Source of the DNA: Myxococcota bacterium
GTDB taxonomy: Bacteria > Myxococcota > Kuafuiibacteriia > Kuafuiibacteriales > Kuafuiibacteriaceae
DNA: 40,667 nucleotides
Assembly (NCBI GenBank): GCA_028289325.1
Contig: JANQQN010000311.1
Coordinates: 1-40,667 of the forward strand
Direction of reading: 5' to 3'
The translations under genes and the position numbers were made by a program. Below the pieces are notes generated by a model that worked only from the letters and a program-made list of their open reading frames with translations, had not been told where the DNA came from and ran no database searches. This document shows positions 31,106 to 40,393 of this stretch, piece by piece (the first letter of the stretch is position 1; every line of letters starts with the position of its first letter).

Positions 31106-32361
31106 CAGGACGACCTCCGCGCCAACATCTCGCTATGATGAAAGCCTAGATGCAGGCCGCTGTCTTCGGTCCGAGCCCGGTACGGCCCTTTGTCGTTGGG
31201 GACCAAGCGCCGCAGGGTCGGGAGCTGCTGTTCGTAAACCGTCTGCAGCGTGTCGCGTCGCATGACCCGGATGTAGTTGTAGCCTCGGTTGCCCGCGATG
31301 AGGTACTTGCCGTCTGGCGACACCCGGGCGCAGTACACCCCGTCGAAGAATCGGCCCCCGGAGACGAACAGCGCGTGCACGATCATGTGGAAGTTGGTGA
31401 ACGCCGACGCGCGCATCAGGCCGCTCGAGAAGTTGTACCACCGCTGGCGAAACTGAATGAACCGCTGCCACCACGACGGGACGACCTCCACCACCCGCGA
31501 ATCGCGAAACGTCTTCAGCTCGACTTCGACCACCGTGTGGCTGCCGCCGGACGCCACGTAGAGCTTCGTCTCTTCGCCGTCGTGGTACAGCTCGAGGTCG
31601 CTGTTCAGGTGGATCGGGAACGCGGCTTCGCTGCTCCACACGCGAGAGACCGTCGCCGTGGGCAGGTCGATCTCGAACAGGTACTCGCGTCCGTACGCCG
31701 GCGACCAGCTCACGTAGTCTTCGTTGTCGGGGACGAACGAGTAGCTGGCCGCGTAGCCCACCGGTTTTTGGGGGTGAACGCAGGTGTGCCAGACCGTGCC
31801 CGGCAAGCGGATGAGCTCCGACTGACGCGAATTCACGTCGAACACCGCAACCTGACGGGCGCCGGTGTTCTCGGGGCCCAGGTCGCCCATCAGGATGTAT
31901 CGCTGGTCGGCGGTCCACCGAAGCTCGTGCGCGTTCCACAGCCGGTGAGGTCCGAGATCCTCGACCACTTCCCCCAGCGGGTCGGCCCGAAAGCGGTACA
32001 GATTGTCGCCCACCGCGCCGATGAACGTCGCGTCGTCGACCCAAAGGTGGTGGGTGTTGGCGCGAAGCGGATAGTCGGCGGGCTGAAGCCCCATCGTCGT
32101 CTTCCGGTCCACGACGTCGAGCGATTCGGTGTCGATCAACACCCACTGCTGAGAGAAGTTGCCGAGGAGCGCGCGGTCGCCCCGGGGCGACAGGGTCACG
32201 TTGTGGCCGCTGGACACCCCATCGTAGAACCGGTGGTCCCACCGCCGCTCCGGCCAGTCGAATCTCAGCAGGCCCGCCTTGCCGATGAGCCCGTTCAGCT
32301 CGCCGCCGTCGAGGGCCACGAACCAGCTCCACGGTTGGTCTTCAGAGTCTCGCGCCACCAT
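31105..32361 (-). CDS. beta-propeller protein of unknown function
   Basis: About 418 aa. The start lies at consecutive ATG ATG GTG codons (32364-32356) directly after GGGAGG, so the exact start is uncertain; 32361 is given. The protein has repeated blades (HNVTLSPRGDRALLGNF, NAHELRWTADQRYILMG, VYCARVSPDGKYLIAGN) of a WD40/TolB-like propeller, with a conserved HLWVDD and WHTCVHPQKP. No signal peptide is seen. The start overlaps the stop of the upstream kinase gene and the end overlaps the DUF4177-like gene, so it is translationally coupled to both. It may be a kinase partner or substrate (inference). Confidence 0.78.
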   Translation of the reverse strand: MVARDSEDQPWSWFVALDGGELNGLIGKAGLLRFDWPERRWDHRFYDGVSSGHNVTLSPRGDRALLGNFSQQWVLIDTESLDVVDRKTTMGLQPADYPLRANTHHLWVDDATFIGAVGDNLYRFRADPLGEVVEDLGPHRLWNAHELRWTADQRYILMGDLGPENTGARQVAVFDVNSRQSELIRLPGTVWHTCVHPQKPVGYAASYSFVPDNEDYVSWSPAYGREYLFEIDLPTATVSRVWSSEAAFPIHLNSDLELYHDGEETKLYVASGGSHTVVEVELKTFRDSRVVEVVPSWWQRFIQFRQRWYNFSSGLMRASAFTNFHMIVHALFVSGGRFFDGVYCARVSPDGKYLIAGNRGYNYIRVMRRDTLQTVYEQQLPTLRRLVPNDKGPYRARTEDSGLHLGFHHSEMLARRSS

Positions 32362-35300
32362 CATCCTCCCGCCGAATCGGATCCGGTAAAGCCGGGCGCG
32401 ATCACGTTCATCATCGCGCTGGGGTTTCGAACGCCCATATGCCGAAGGTGGCGTTCCGCATCGCTGACCATCTGGGCGCCGATGTTGCCCCCGAGCAGCG
32501 CGCCGAGCCGATGCAGCGCGGTCTGGGCGCACAGATGCATGTTTTGCTCGGCGCCCACGGTCACCGCCTCGCGAAGGAAGTTGGCCGCCCGGTCGCCGTG
32601 GCCGCGTTGCTGGGCCGCGGCCGCCGACGACAGAAGGCCCCACACGCGCGCGTAGCCGGCCCCTTCCTTTCGCAGCCGCTGCCCGATTCGTTCGACCTGC
32701 CGCGGGTCTCGCTGTTCGGACAGCAGCAACCTTGCTTGCAGCCACTGGGCTTCGGTCCGAATGATCTGCACGCGGGTCATCATGGACCGCTCGAGGGCCC
32801 GGAATCCGTTTCGATGGATCTCGAGCATCCCGGTTCGGCCTTCGTACAGCGCGAGCTCCGACGTGGAGCGAATCGAGTACCAGTGCTGAAGATGAACGCG
32901 ACCTTCCGGGGGCGACCACGTCGTGCGGGCGAGGTCGGCGCGCGCACCGTCTACGTTGTCGTCGGCGAGCCAGACCCGGTTGCACGACCGACGCAGCGTG
33001 GTCTCCGTGTACAGGTCCCCGCCCCGGGCGGCTTCGCGGACATACTTGTCGAAGAGGATGCGCAGCTCGCCGAAGCGCGCGGTGCGCATCAGCGCCCACA
33101 GCCGGACGAGCCGGATGGTGTTACGTTCCCAAATCGCTTCCACCGTCTTCTCGCTGAACAGCTCGTCGGAGCGCTTCAGCTGCTCCAGGGCCTGCTTGAA
33201 CTCGCTGAAGTAGTAGTGGACGAAGCCTTCGCTGCCGAAGGTGAAGGCGATGAGATAGTTGTCGCCGACGCGGTCGGCGACCTTGCGGCCTTCGCTCAAT
33301 AGCCGCTGCACCAGCGGTCGAGCTTTCGGGCCCCGGGTGGACCGATAGTTGGCTTCCGACAGCAGCCCGCGAGCGACGTGGACGGGATCCCCCGTGCGCA
33401 GGCTCAGCCGAAGGAGCCGACCCTGAAAGTCCGCCGCTCGCAGGGGGTCGACCAACGCCACTCCCAGGCCGACGGAGCGATACACGTCGAGGCGGGTCGC
33501 GACCCGGTCCGTCAGCTCGCCCAGGGGCCGCTCGGTCCACCGGTAACCACCGAGATGAAGGGCGAGCCGATTGAACACCACGGAAGCGATGGCCACCCAC
33601 GTGGAGCGAGGCAGCTTCACCCCGAGCTCGGCGAGCAGTCGTCGGACCGCGGCCAGACCCGGTTGAATGTGGCCGCTGATCAGCCACTGCTCGGCCGCGC
33701 GCTTCTCGCAGGCGAGGCGGGTGGCCGGCGGGGCGCCCTGGGCGACCTCGGTGAACAGCTGCGCCGCCTCCGGGCCCCGGGCGGCCCGCGCGAGGGTGGT
33801 GGCCAGCGCGAGCTGGACCTGCCGTCGCATCTCGTCGTCGAAGTCGCCGATCTCGAGCGCGTTGGTGAAGAACGCCGCTGCGCGGTCGAACGCGAGACCG
33901 TTGCTCGCCTGTTCGGCGGCCTTGAGGGTGAACTCGACCGCGCGCGCCCGGTCTCCCGCCGCTCCCCAGTGTCGGGCCAGTTGCGCGGCGGTGCCTTCCT
34001 CGAACTGATGAAGCGCGATCGCCAGCGCTCGGTGGTGCTCGCTCACCGCCCGCCGGGTCAGCTGGGCGACGATCACCTGTCGGAATCGGTCGTGGTAGAT
34101 CTCGATTCCGTCTCGGCGGCCCCGCTGGGCCTTTCGGATCAACGACCGCTGGCGCAACGTGCGGACGGTCCGATCGCGAGTGGCGGCGGGGGTGCCGGCC
34201 GCGGTGGTCGCGACGTCGATGGACAGCGGTTCGCCGGCCAGCGCCAGCAGCTCGAGCAGACGGCGGGCGGCGGTGCTCAGATCCTCCAGTCGCTGCCGAA
34301 CGACGTCGTCGATGGCGATCGCGGTCATGGACCCCAGGCGGACGGTGCTCGCGTAGCGCACGAGCTCGGCGATGAAGAACGGCGACCCCGACGCTTCGGA
34401 GGCGATGCGTTCCGCGAGCCCGGCCTGGCCGGGCCCGAGGAGGCGGCGGGCGAGCTCGGCGGCGTCACTCGACGACAGCCGGGCGACCGGGACGTGGTCC
34501 GCGATCACCCCGAGGGCGCTCTGCAGCCGCTCGAGCTGCGGGTTGGGGCGGGCGTCGGACCTCGCCGCGAGCACCAGGAGCAAAGGCGGCGGCTCCGGTG
34601 GCCGCAGCATATCGATGAGCAGGGTCACGGTGTCCGCGTCGACCCACTGCATGTCGTCGATGAACAGGATGATCCGCTGCCGGCGGCCCAGGCGCAAGAA
34701 GACCTCCCGCAGGGCCGAAAAGCCGCGGCTGCGGCGCTCCTGCGGGTCTTCGACCTCCATCTCCGCCGGCGCGCCGGCGACGGCGGGCACCCGGCCCAAG
34801 ACGGGAAACAGCCGCACCAAAGGCGTGACGTCGAGGGGAAGCAGAGCCGCCGCTTCGTCGTTGGCCATGCGGTGCCAGACCCGGCTGAAGTCGTCGACGA
34901 GGTCGTCCATCGCCTGGTACGGCACCGTTTCCCGTTCGAAGCACCGCCCCTCGAGGAGCACCATGTCGTCGAGCTGCCGACGGACCTGGGCCACGAACTC
35001 CCGAACGAGGGCCGTCTTGCCCATTCCGGAAGGGCCGGTCACGAACACGACCCCGGTGCGGCCGGCCTTCACGAGCTCGAACGCGGCGAACAGCCGAGAC
35101 AGCTCCGCCGCGCGGCCGGTGAACTGGGTCCGCTGGGCGGTGGAAGAAGAAGAGGTGTTCGACGACAGCGACGGCGGCGTCGAGCCCAGCCCCAGCCGCT
35201 CGAGGATCTCCTCGGCTGTCGGTCGATCCTCCGGTCGTCGTTTCAGTAGCCTCACGCACAGCGCGTCGAGATCTTCGGGGACTTCGGGTACCAGCTGCCG

Positions 35301-36206
35301 CGGCGGGGGCGCCGGTCGGTCCTGTTTGGCGAGGACCATCTTCCACGCCTCACCGCCGAAAGGCAGCTTGCCGGTGAGGGCGCCGTAGACCAGGACCCCG
35401 ACGCTATACCAGTCGGAGGCGGGCGTGAGCTCCACCTCGCCGGCGGCCTGTTCGGGCGACATGTAGGCCACGGTCCCCACGATGCCGCCCTTCAGCGATT
35501 CTTCTTCGATGGACCGCATATCGACGACCAGTCCGAAGTCGAGCAATTTGACTTGCCCTCGGTCGTCGATGAGCACGTTGGACGGTTTGATGTCCCGGTG
35601 GAGCTTGCCCGCGAGATGTAGGGCCCGTACGCCCTCGACGAGCTGGGGCAAGACCCGGCGCAGTCGGACTTCGTCGCAAGCCAAAATCGGGGTGGCGACC
35701 CGTTCGGTGGGCGCGTCGTCTTCCAGCGATCCGAAGACGTGGACGTCGTGGTCGGTGGCCCCATTGCTGCTCTTGGGACCTACGTCGATGTCGCGGCCGG
35801 TGTCCGTGCCGTGGTGTCCGTTGAGGCTGGACGTCTGGGCAGCGAGATATCGGAGGTGGGTGTCCACCGGCGTTCGATTGGGCAGCGGCGGCGGGTACTC
35901 CGAGTCGCGCCGACAGTACACGCTGAAGTCGGCCCCGCGGACGAGCTCCATGGTGAAGAAGGATCCCTCCGCGGTGACGTTGAGGTCGTAGAGGCTGACC
36001 AGGTTCGGATGGTCGAGATCGACCAGCCGCCGAAACTCTCGTTTGAGTCGATACAGCGAGTCCGAGTCGTCGGTGCGGAACGTCTTCAGGGCCACGTTCT
36101 CTCGTCGAACCCCGTCGTGCGCCTCGTACACCACGCCCATGCTGCCGTGGCCGAGGCGCCTGACGATCCGGTAGCGCTCGGTCCCCGCAAAGTCGCCGAA
36201 AGGCAT
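32361..36206 (-). CDS. PknK-like Ser/Thr kinase fused to AAA ATPase and TPR-type region
   Basis: 1281 aa. ATG at 36206 has GGGGGAGG 5 nt upstream. Kinase domain ~10-340: GHGSMGVV loop, Lys41, HRDIKPSN (Asp205), DFG (Asp223), GTVAYMSPEQ. An unusual ~75-residue Asp/Asn/Ser-rich insert (about 100-175) lies between the hinge and the C-lobe. A second NTPase domain follows: Walker A GPSGMGKT (391-398) and Walker B IILFIDDMQWVD (~520), as in MalT/PknK-type STAND ATPases. The rest (~750-1281) is a helical, TPR-like solenoid. In this family the ATPase and solenoid sense a partner and regulate the kinase. Cytoplasmic; no membrane segment. Confidence 0.9.
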   Translation of the reverse strand: MPFGDFAGTERYRIVRRLGHGSMGVVYEAHDGVRRENVALKTFRTDDSDSLYRLKREFRRLVDLDHPNLVSLYDLNVTAEGSFFTMELVRGADFSVYCRRDSEYPPPLPNRTPVDTHLRYLAAQTSSLNGHHGTDTGRDIDVGPKSSNGATDHDVHVFGSLEDDAPTERVATPILACDEVRLRRVLPQLVEGVRALHLAGKLHRDIKPSNVLIDDRGQVKLLDFGLVVDMRSIEEESLKGGIVGTVAYMSPEQAAGEVELTPASDWYSVGVLVYGALTGKLPFGGEAWKMVLAKQDRPAPPPRQLVPEVPEDLDALCVRLLKRRPEDRPTAEEILERLGLGSTPPSLSSNTSSSSTAQRTQFTGRAAELSRLFAAFELVKAGRTGVVFVTGPSGMGKTALVREFVAQVRRQLDDMVLLEGRCFERETVPYQAMDDLVDDFSRVWHRMANDEAAALLPLDVTPLVRLFPVLGRVPAVAGAPAEMEVEDPQERRSRGFSALREVFLRLGRRQRIILFIDDMQWVDADTVTLLIDMLRPPEPPPLLLVLAARSDARPNPQLERLQSALGVIADHVPVARLSSSDAAELARRLLGPGQAGLAERIASEASGSPFFIAELVRYASTVRLGSMTAIAIDDVVRQRLEDLSTAARRLLELLALAGEPLSIDVATTAAGTPAATRDRTVRTLRQRSLIRKAQRGRRDGIEIYHDRFRQVIVAQLTRRAVSEHHRALAIALHQFEEGTAAQLARHWGAAGDRARAVEFTLKAAEQASNGLAFDRAAAFFTNALEIGDFDDEMRRQVQLALATTLARAARGPEAAQLFTEVAQGAPPATRLACEKRAAEQWLISGHIQPGLAAVRRLLAELGVKLPRSTWVAIASVVFNRLALHLGGYRWTERPLGELTDRVATRLDVYRSVGLGVALVDPLRAADFQGRLLRLSLRTGDPVHVARGLLSEANYRSTRGPKARPLVQRLLSEGRKVADRVGDNYLIAFTFGSEGFVHYYFSEFKQALEQLKRSDELFSEKTVEAIWERNTIRLVRLWALMRTARFGELRILFDKYVREAARGGDLYTETTLRRSCNRVWLADDNVDGARADLARTTWSPPEGRVHLQHWYSIRSTSELALYEGRTGMLEIHRNGFRALERSMMTRVQIIRTEAQWLQARLLLSEQRDPRQVERIGQRLRKEGAGYARVWGLLSSAAAAQQRGHGDRAANFLREAVTVGAEQNMHLCAQTALHRLGALLGGNIGAQMVSDAERHLRHMGVRNPSAMMNVIAPGFTGSDSAGG

Positions 36207-36409
36207 CGGAACCTCCCCCGATTACGGTGCAGGCGTGGCGCGGGAAAGACAATGTCCGGTCGGTGTCGCTTGCGCACCTGCTTGGCGGCGGGGGGCTTGC
36301 ATGGTTTGTTTCGGTGGTGCCTCTACTCCATACTGGTGAGTCCACACTTCTCGGAAAGGATCCCATCCCCGCTGTCCCGGAAAGGTCAGTCGTATCATTA
36401 CGTTGGCGC

Positions 36410-38161
36410 GTGCCGACGGGGGCCTGGGGACGATTCGCCGCGCTGGCGCTGGTCGCTTTGGGGTGTGCGGCGGGGGCCGGTGGCCCGGCCGACTCGAGGG
36501 ACGTCGTGAGTTTCGCGGTTTCGTATCCGCGGTCGGTCGACGAAGGACCGATCGACGGCCGAGTCATCCTTCTCATCGCCGCCGATGAGGCTGAGGCGGA
36601 GCCGCGGTTTCGGGTGAAGGTCGGGCCGCAAGCCATCCAGGTCTTCGGGACCAACGTCGACGGACTCAAGCCGGCGGAGGTGGCGACCATCGACGGCGAC
36701 GCGTTCGGATATCCGCTCGAGGGGCTCGCTGCGCTCCCTCCCGGTGAATACGTGGTCCAAGCCGTCCTTCACCGCTACGAGACGTTCAAGCTCGCCACCG
36801 GCCAGCAGGTGAAGCTGCCGATGGACCGGGGGGAAGGTCAGCGGTGGAACCGAGCGCCGGGCAACCTGTACAGCGCACCTCGAAAGATCCGGATCGATCC
36901 CGCGACGTCGAAGCCCATCGAGATCACCCTCGACCAGGTCATCCCCCCCATCGAGCCGCCGGCGGATACGGAATACGTTCGCCACGTTCGAATCAAAAGT
37001 GAGCGGCTGAGCAAGTTCTGGGGCCGAGACATGTATCTGGGAGCGCACGTCCTCGTGCCTCACGGCTTCGACGACCATCCGGAAGCGCGCTATCCGCTCG
37101 TGGTTTTTCACGGGCACTTCCCCGCCGACTTCGACGGCTTTCGACCCCAACCGCCGGATCCCGACCTCGAGCCCGTGTTCAGCGAACGGTTCCAGGTCGA
37201 GGGTTACAACCTCATCCAGCAGCAGGAGGCTCACGACTTTTACAAGAAGTGGGTCAGCGATGACTTCCCCCGCTTCCTGATCATCGAGATTCAGCATCCC
37301 AATCCGTACTATGACGACTCCTATGCCGTGAACTCGGCCAACCTCGGGCCTTACGGCGACGCTCTCACCTATGAGCTCATCCCTTACATCGAAAAGACTT
37401 TCCGAGGGATCGGCGAGGGATGGGCTCGCTTTCTGTACGGCGGCTCGACGGGGGGATGGGAAGCTTTGGCGGTCCAGGTCTTCTATCCAGAAGAATACAA
37501 CGGCTGCTTTGCTGCCTGTCCGGATCCCATCGACTTTCGGGCCTTCACGTCGGTGGACATCTATGAAGACGACAACGCGTACTACGACGACGGCCCGTTT
37601 CACCGAATTCCTCGCCCCGCCCATCGCGACTATCTCGGCCACCTGCAGGCCATGGTGCGCGACTACAATCACCTCGAGCTGGCCCTGGGGGACAAGAGTC
37701 GGTCCGGGGATCAGTTCGATATATGGGAGGCGGTCTATTCGCCGATGGGACCCGACGGCTATCCGCAGCGGATTTGGGATAAGCGGACGGGCCGGATCGA
37801 CAAGAACGTGGCCAACTATTGGCGCGAGAACTTCGACCTTCGTTACATCCTCGAGCGAGACTGGGCGACGTTGGGTCCGAAGCTCGTCGGCAAGCTCCAC
37901 ATCTACTGCGGCGACATGGACAACTACTACCTGAACAACGCCGTGTATCTGATGGAGGATTTTCTGAAGACCACCACCGCGCCGGCCTACGAGGGTGAGG
38001 TCGCCTACGGAGACCGCGCCGAGCACTGCTGGAACGGAGATCCGAACCAGCCCAACCACATCTCCCGGCTCCGCTACAACACCATGTACCTGCCGAAGAT
38101 CCTCGAACGGATCCGCAAGACGGCGCCCGAGGGCGCGGACCTCACCAGCTGGCGCTACTGA
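36410..38161 (+). CDS. lipoprotein esterase-like alpha/beta hydrolase
   Basis: 583 aa from GTG at 36410, which gives a clean lipoprotein signal (FAALALVALGC, Cys19). Residues ~40-200 form a beta-rich N-terminal domain; the rest is an esterase-D-like alpha/beta hydrolase with YPLVVFHGHFPADF, the nucleophile elbow LYGGSTGGWEA (Ser346) and a late EHCWNG that may supply the catalytic His. It should hydrolyse an ester at the cell surface or in the periplasm; the substrate is unknown. No ribosome site is clear, so the start is tentative. Its 3' end overlaps the convergent regulator gene by 7 bp. Confidence 0.8.
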   Translation: MPTGAWGRFAALALVALGCAAGAGGPADSRDVVSFAVSYPRSVDEGPIDGRVILLIAADEAEAEPRFRVKVGPQAIQVFGTNVDGLKPAEVATIDGDAFGYPLEGLAALPPGEYVVQAVLHRYETFKLATGQQVKLPMDRGEGQRWNRAPGNLYSAPRKIRIDPATSKPIEITLDQVIPPIEPPADTEYVRHVRIKSERLSKFWGRDMYLGAHVLVPHGFDDHPEARYPLVVFHGHFPADFDGFRPQPPDPDLEPVFSERFQVEGYNLIQQQEAHDFYKKWVSDDFPRFLIIEIQHPNPYYDDSYAVNSANLGPYGDALTYELIPYIEKTFRGIGEGWARFLYGGSTGGWEALAVQVFYPEEYNGCFAACPDPIDFRAFTSVDIYEDDNAYYDDGPFHRIPRPAHRDYLGHLQAMVRDYNHLELALGDKSRSGDQFDIWEAVYSPMGPDGYPQRIWDKRTGRIDKNVANYWRENFDLRYILERDWATLGPKLVGKLHIYCGDMDNYYLNNAVYLMEDFLKTTTAPAYEGEVAYGDRAEHCWNGDPNQPNHISRLRYNTMYLPKILERIRKTAPEGADLTSWRY

Positions 38162-40233
38162 AAGATGGGGTCGTCGTCGGCCCATTCGATGCGGTACAGG
38201 TCCGTCTCGCTGGACACCACGCGGGCCAGCCACAGGCGGCCGTCCGGTCCGAGGGCGAGCCCGGAGTGGTGATGGAAGCGGTCGAGCGGACCGAGGATGG
38301 TTCGCGTTCCGGTGGTGAAGTCCAGCTGAGCCAGGCGAGGGCGGGCGGGGACCGCGCGCTCGACGAACGTGATGTGGTCGCCGTGGGCGATCCAGTTGCG
38401 GGCATCGACCGGGGTGAGGTCGGCAACGACCACCGCCTCCGCCCCTTGTGGCCCCCGGCGGCGGTACAGACCGTCTTGCCGGGCTTTGGTGTAGTACAGC
38501 CACTCGCCGACCGGCCGCGGCGCGTAGCCCTCGAACAGATCGATTCGTTGCCCGGTGCGCAGGTCCAACGCCCACACCCTGAAGCCTCCCGATCGGTCCG
38601 ATGCGTAGTAGACCGTGCGTCCGTCGACGCTGAAGGCCGGGGTGCGATCGCGGGCGGGGTCCTCGAATAGCCGGCGAACCCGTCCTCCGCCGGCATCGAC
38701 GATGAACAGGTCGTAGTCGCCGTCGACGGGGGCCGCGAACACCAGCCGGTCCCCCGACGGCGACCACCGCGGCCCCTGCACGTACGGGCCGCCGAAGCGG
38801 GTGAGCTGCACCGCGCGACCGCCGTCGGCCGCCGACGTCCAGATCTCGGCCGCGCCGGATCGGTCGGAGACGAACGCGAGCTGGCCGGCCGCGTTGACGT
38901 CGGGATGCCAGTCGAAGTGGGTGGAGCGGACCACCGGCGGCCCCGACGGCCGAAGGCGCCACCCCCCTTCGCTCGCGGGCAGGGCGAAGATGTCGACCTG
39001 GGCTCGCCACGCTTCGTACACCGCGACCCCCGCCGCGGCGGTGGGCGCGTCGTGATGACGCCCGGCCGCCGGGACTCGCGCGATTCGACCGCGGCCCAGA
39101 TCGAGGGTCCAAAGGCCGAACGGTCCCGCGCGGTTCGACGAGAACAGCACGGTCCGGGAAGACAGAAACGTCAGGCCGTGAACCTTGATGTTGTCGACGG
39201 TCAGGCGCGCCAGCTGCCCCGACTTCAGCGTGAACCGATGCAGGTCTTCGACCCCCAGGGCCGGGCTTCGGCTGAAGACCAGCGTTTGGCCGTCGGGGGC
39301 GAACGCGGGGTCGCCGTCGCCCGGGCCGCGGTCGGGCGGCGGGGGGCCGTCGATCCGGCCCGACCCGAGCTCGATGACGCGGATCGCCCGGGGCGTCGAC
39401 GAACTCAACCGGTCGACGTACGCGAGCCGGGCCCCGTCCGGAGACCACGCGATCTCGGTGCGGGCGGCGTGTTGGCAGCGAAACAGCCGGCGGGGCGGCC
39501 CACCGGTCGCGGCCACCGCGTACACCGCGCAACGACCGTCTTCGGTTCGCGCGAAAGCGATCTCCGTGCCGTCAGGGGAGAAGGCGGGGCTGTGCTCCCG
39601 GTCGTCGGTGTCGGTCAATCGCAGGGGCTGGCCTCGGCCCACGGTCACGAACAGGTCTTGGGTTCCGCCGTCGCGGCCGATGTACGCCACGTGGGCCCCG
39701 TCGGGAGAGAGGCTGGGGTTCATTTCGTGGCCCGGGGTGGTGGTCAGGGGGCGGATGACCACCGGCGGTTCGGGCGCTGGACGCGGCCATATCGCGCCGA
39801 TGATCGCCGCCAGCGCCACCGCGACGCCCATTCCGATGCCGACCCATCGCGACCGGGCCCCGAGCCCATCCGCCGGCTGTTCGGGCCCGGGCGCCGCGCG
39901 CGGTGGGGTCGGCTCGTCGACGACCAACCGATAGCCGACCTTGGGAATGGTCTCGATCCGCACCCCATGCTCGCCTCGGCCCAAGGTTCGACGGAGGATG
40001 GAGATGCACCGCTGCAGCGCGTCGTCGCTGACCGCGGCGCCGTCCCAGACCTTCTCGATCAGGGCCTCGCGCCCCACCGTCTCGCCCGGGGTCCGGCTCA
40101 GCGCGATCAGGACGGCCATCACCCGGGGCTCGAGGCGCTCGACGACGTCCCCGTTCCGAACCCGACCCAGCGACGGTTCCACCGACCACGCACCGAGCCG
40201 AAGACCCTCGTCCGATTCGACCGCGGCAACCAT
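38155..40233 (-). CDS. CadC-like membrane transcription regulator with TolB-type propeller
   Basis: 692 aa from ATG at 40233. Residues ~10-105 are an OmpR/PhoB-type winged helix (RLEPRVMAVLIALSRTPGE, VSDDALQRCISILRRTLG, IETIPKVGYRLVV). A Pro-rich linker leads to one membrane helix (VGIGMGVAVALAAIIGAIW, ~131-149). The remainder is periplasmic and consists of TolB/WD40-like blades (PSLSPDGAHVAYIG, PAFSPDGTEIAFAR, EIAWSPDGARLAYV, PAFAPDGQTLVFSR, RWSPSGDRLVFAAP, PAFSVDGRTVYYAS). This is a one-component sensor-regulator that binds DNA while anchored in the membrane. Target genes unknown; the divergent PDZ lipoprotein is a candidate. Confidence 0.88.
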   Translation of the reverse strand: MVAAVESDEGLRLGAWSVEPSLGRVRNGDVVERLEPRVMAVLIALSRTPGETVGREALIEKVWDGAAVSDDALQRCISILRRTLGRGEHGVRIETIPKVGYRLVVDEPTPPRAAPGPEQPADGLGARSRWVGIGMGVAVALAAIIGAIWPRPAPEPPVVIRPLTTTPGHEMNPSLSPDGAHVAYIGRDGGTQDLFVTVGRGQPLRLTDTDDREHSPAFSPDGTEIAFARTEDGRCAVYAVAATGGPPRRLFRCQHAARTEIAWSPDGARLAYVDRLSSSTPRAIRVIELGSGRIDGPPPPDRGPGDGDPAFAPDGQTLVFSRSPALGVEDLHRFTLKSGQLARLTVDNIKVHGLTFLSSRTVLFSSNRAGPFGLWTLDLGRGRIARVPAAGRHHDAPTAAAGVAVYEAWRAQVDIFALPASEGGWRLRPSGPPVVRSTHFDWHPDVNAAGQLAFVSDRSGAAEIWTSAADGGRAVQLTRFGGPYVQGPRWSPSGDRLVFAAPVDGDYDLFIVDAGGGRVRRLFEDPARDRTPAFSVDGRTVYYASDRSGGFRVWALDLRTGQRIDLFEGYAPRPVGEWLYYTKARQDGLYRRRGPQGAEAVVVADLTPVDARNWIAHGDHITFVERAVPARPRLAQLDFTTGTRTILGPLDRFHHHSGLALGPDGRLWLARVVSSETDLYRIEWADDDPIFQ

Positions 40234-40393
40234 CGCCTCCGTGATCGCACGCCGCGCCCGCCGCGGACAGCCATAACCCTCAGCCCCGGGGCCGAAGGGC
40301 CGTCCTCGGCAAAAAATCAGGTTTCGATCGGCGCGCGATCCGGACCGATGGTCGCCTCGGGACCCATCGTCGGGGCTCGAGGAGGATCTATCC

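Noticed and set aside
33378..35249. 623-codon open frame on the plus strand inside the PknK-like gene
   Set aside because: Antisense shadow of a clear kinase/ATPase gene; composition is Arg/Gly/Gln-rich with no motif.
36398..39532. 1044-codon open frame on the minus strand across the esterase and regulator genes
   Set aside because: It is antisense to the esterase and out of frame with the regulator; the translation is Arg/Pro-rich without domains, a usual artefact of high-GC coding DNA.
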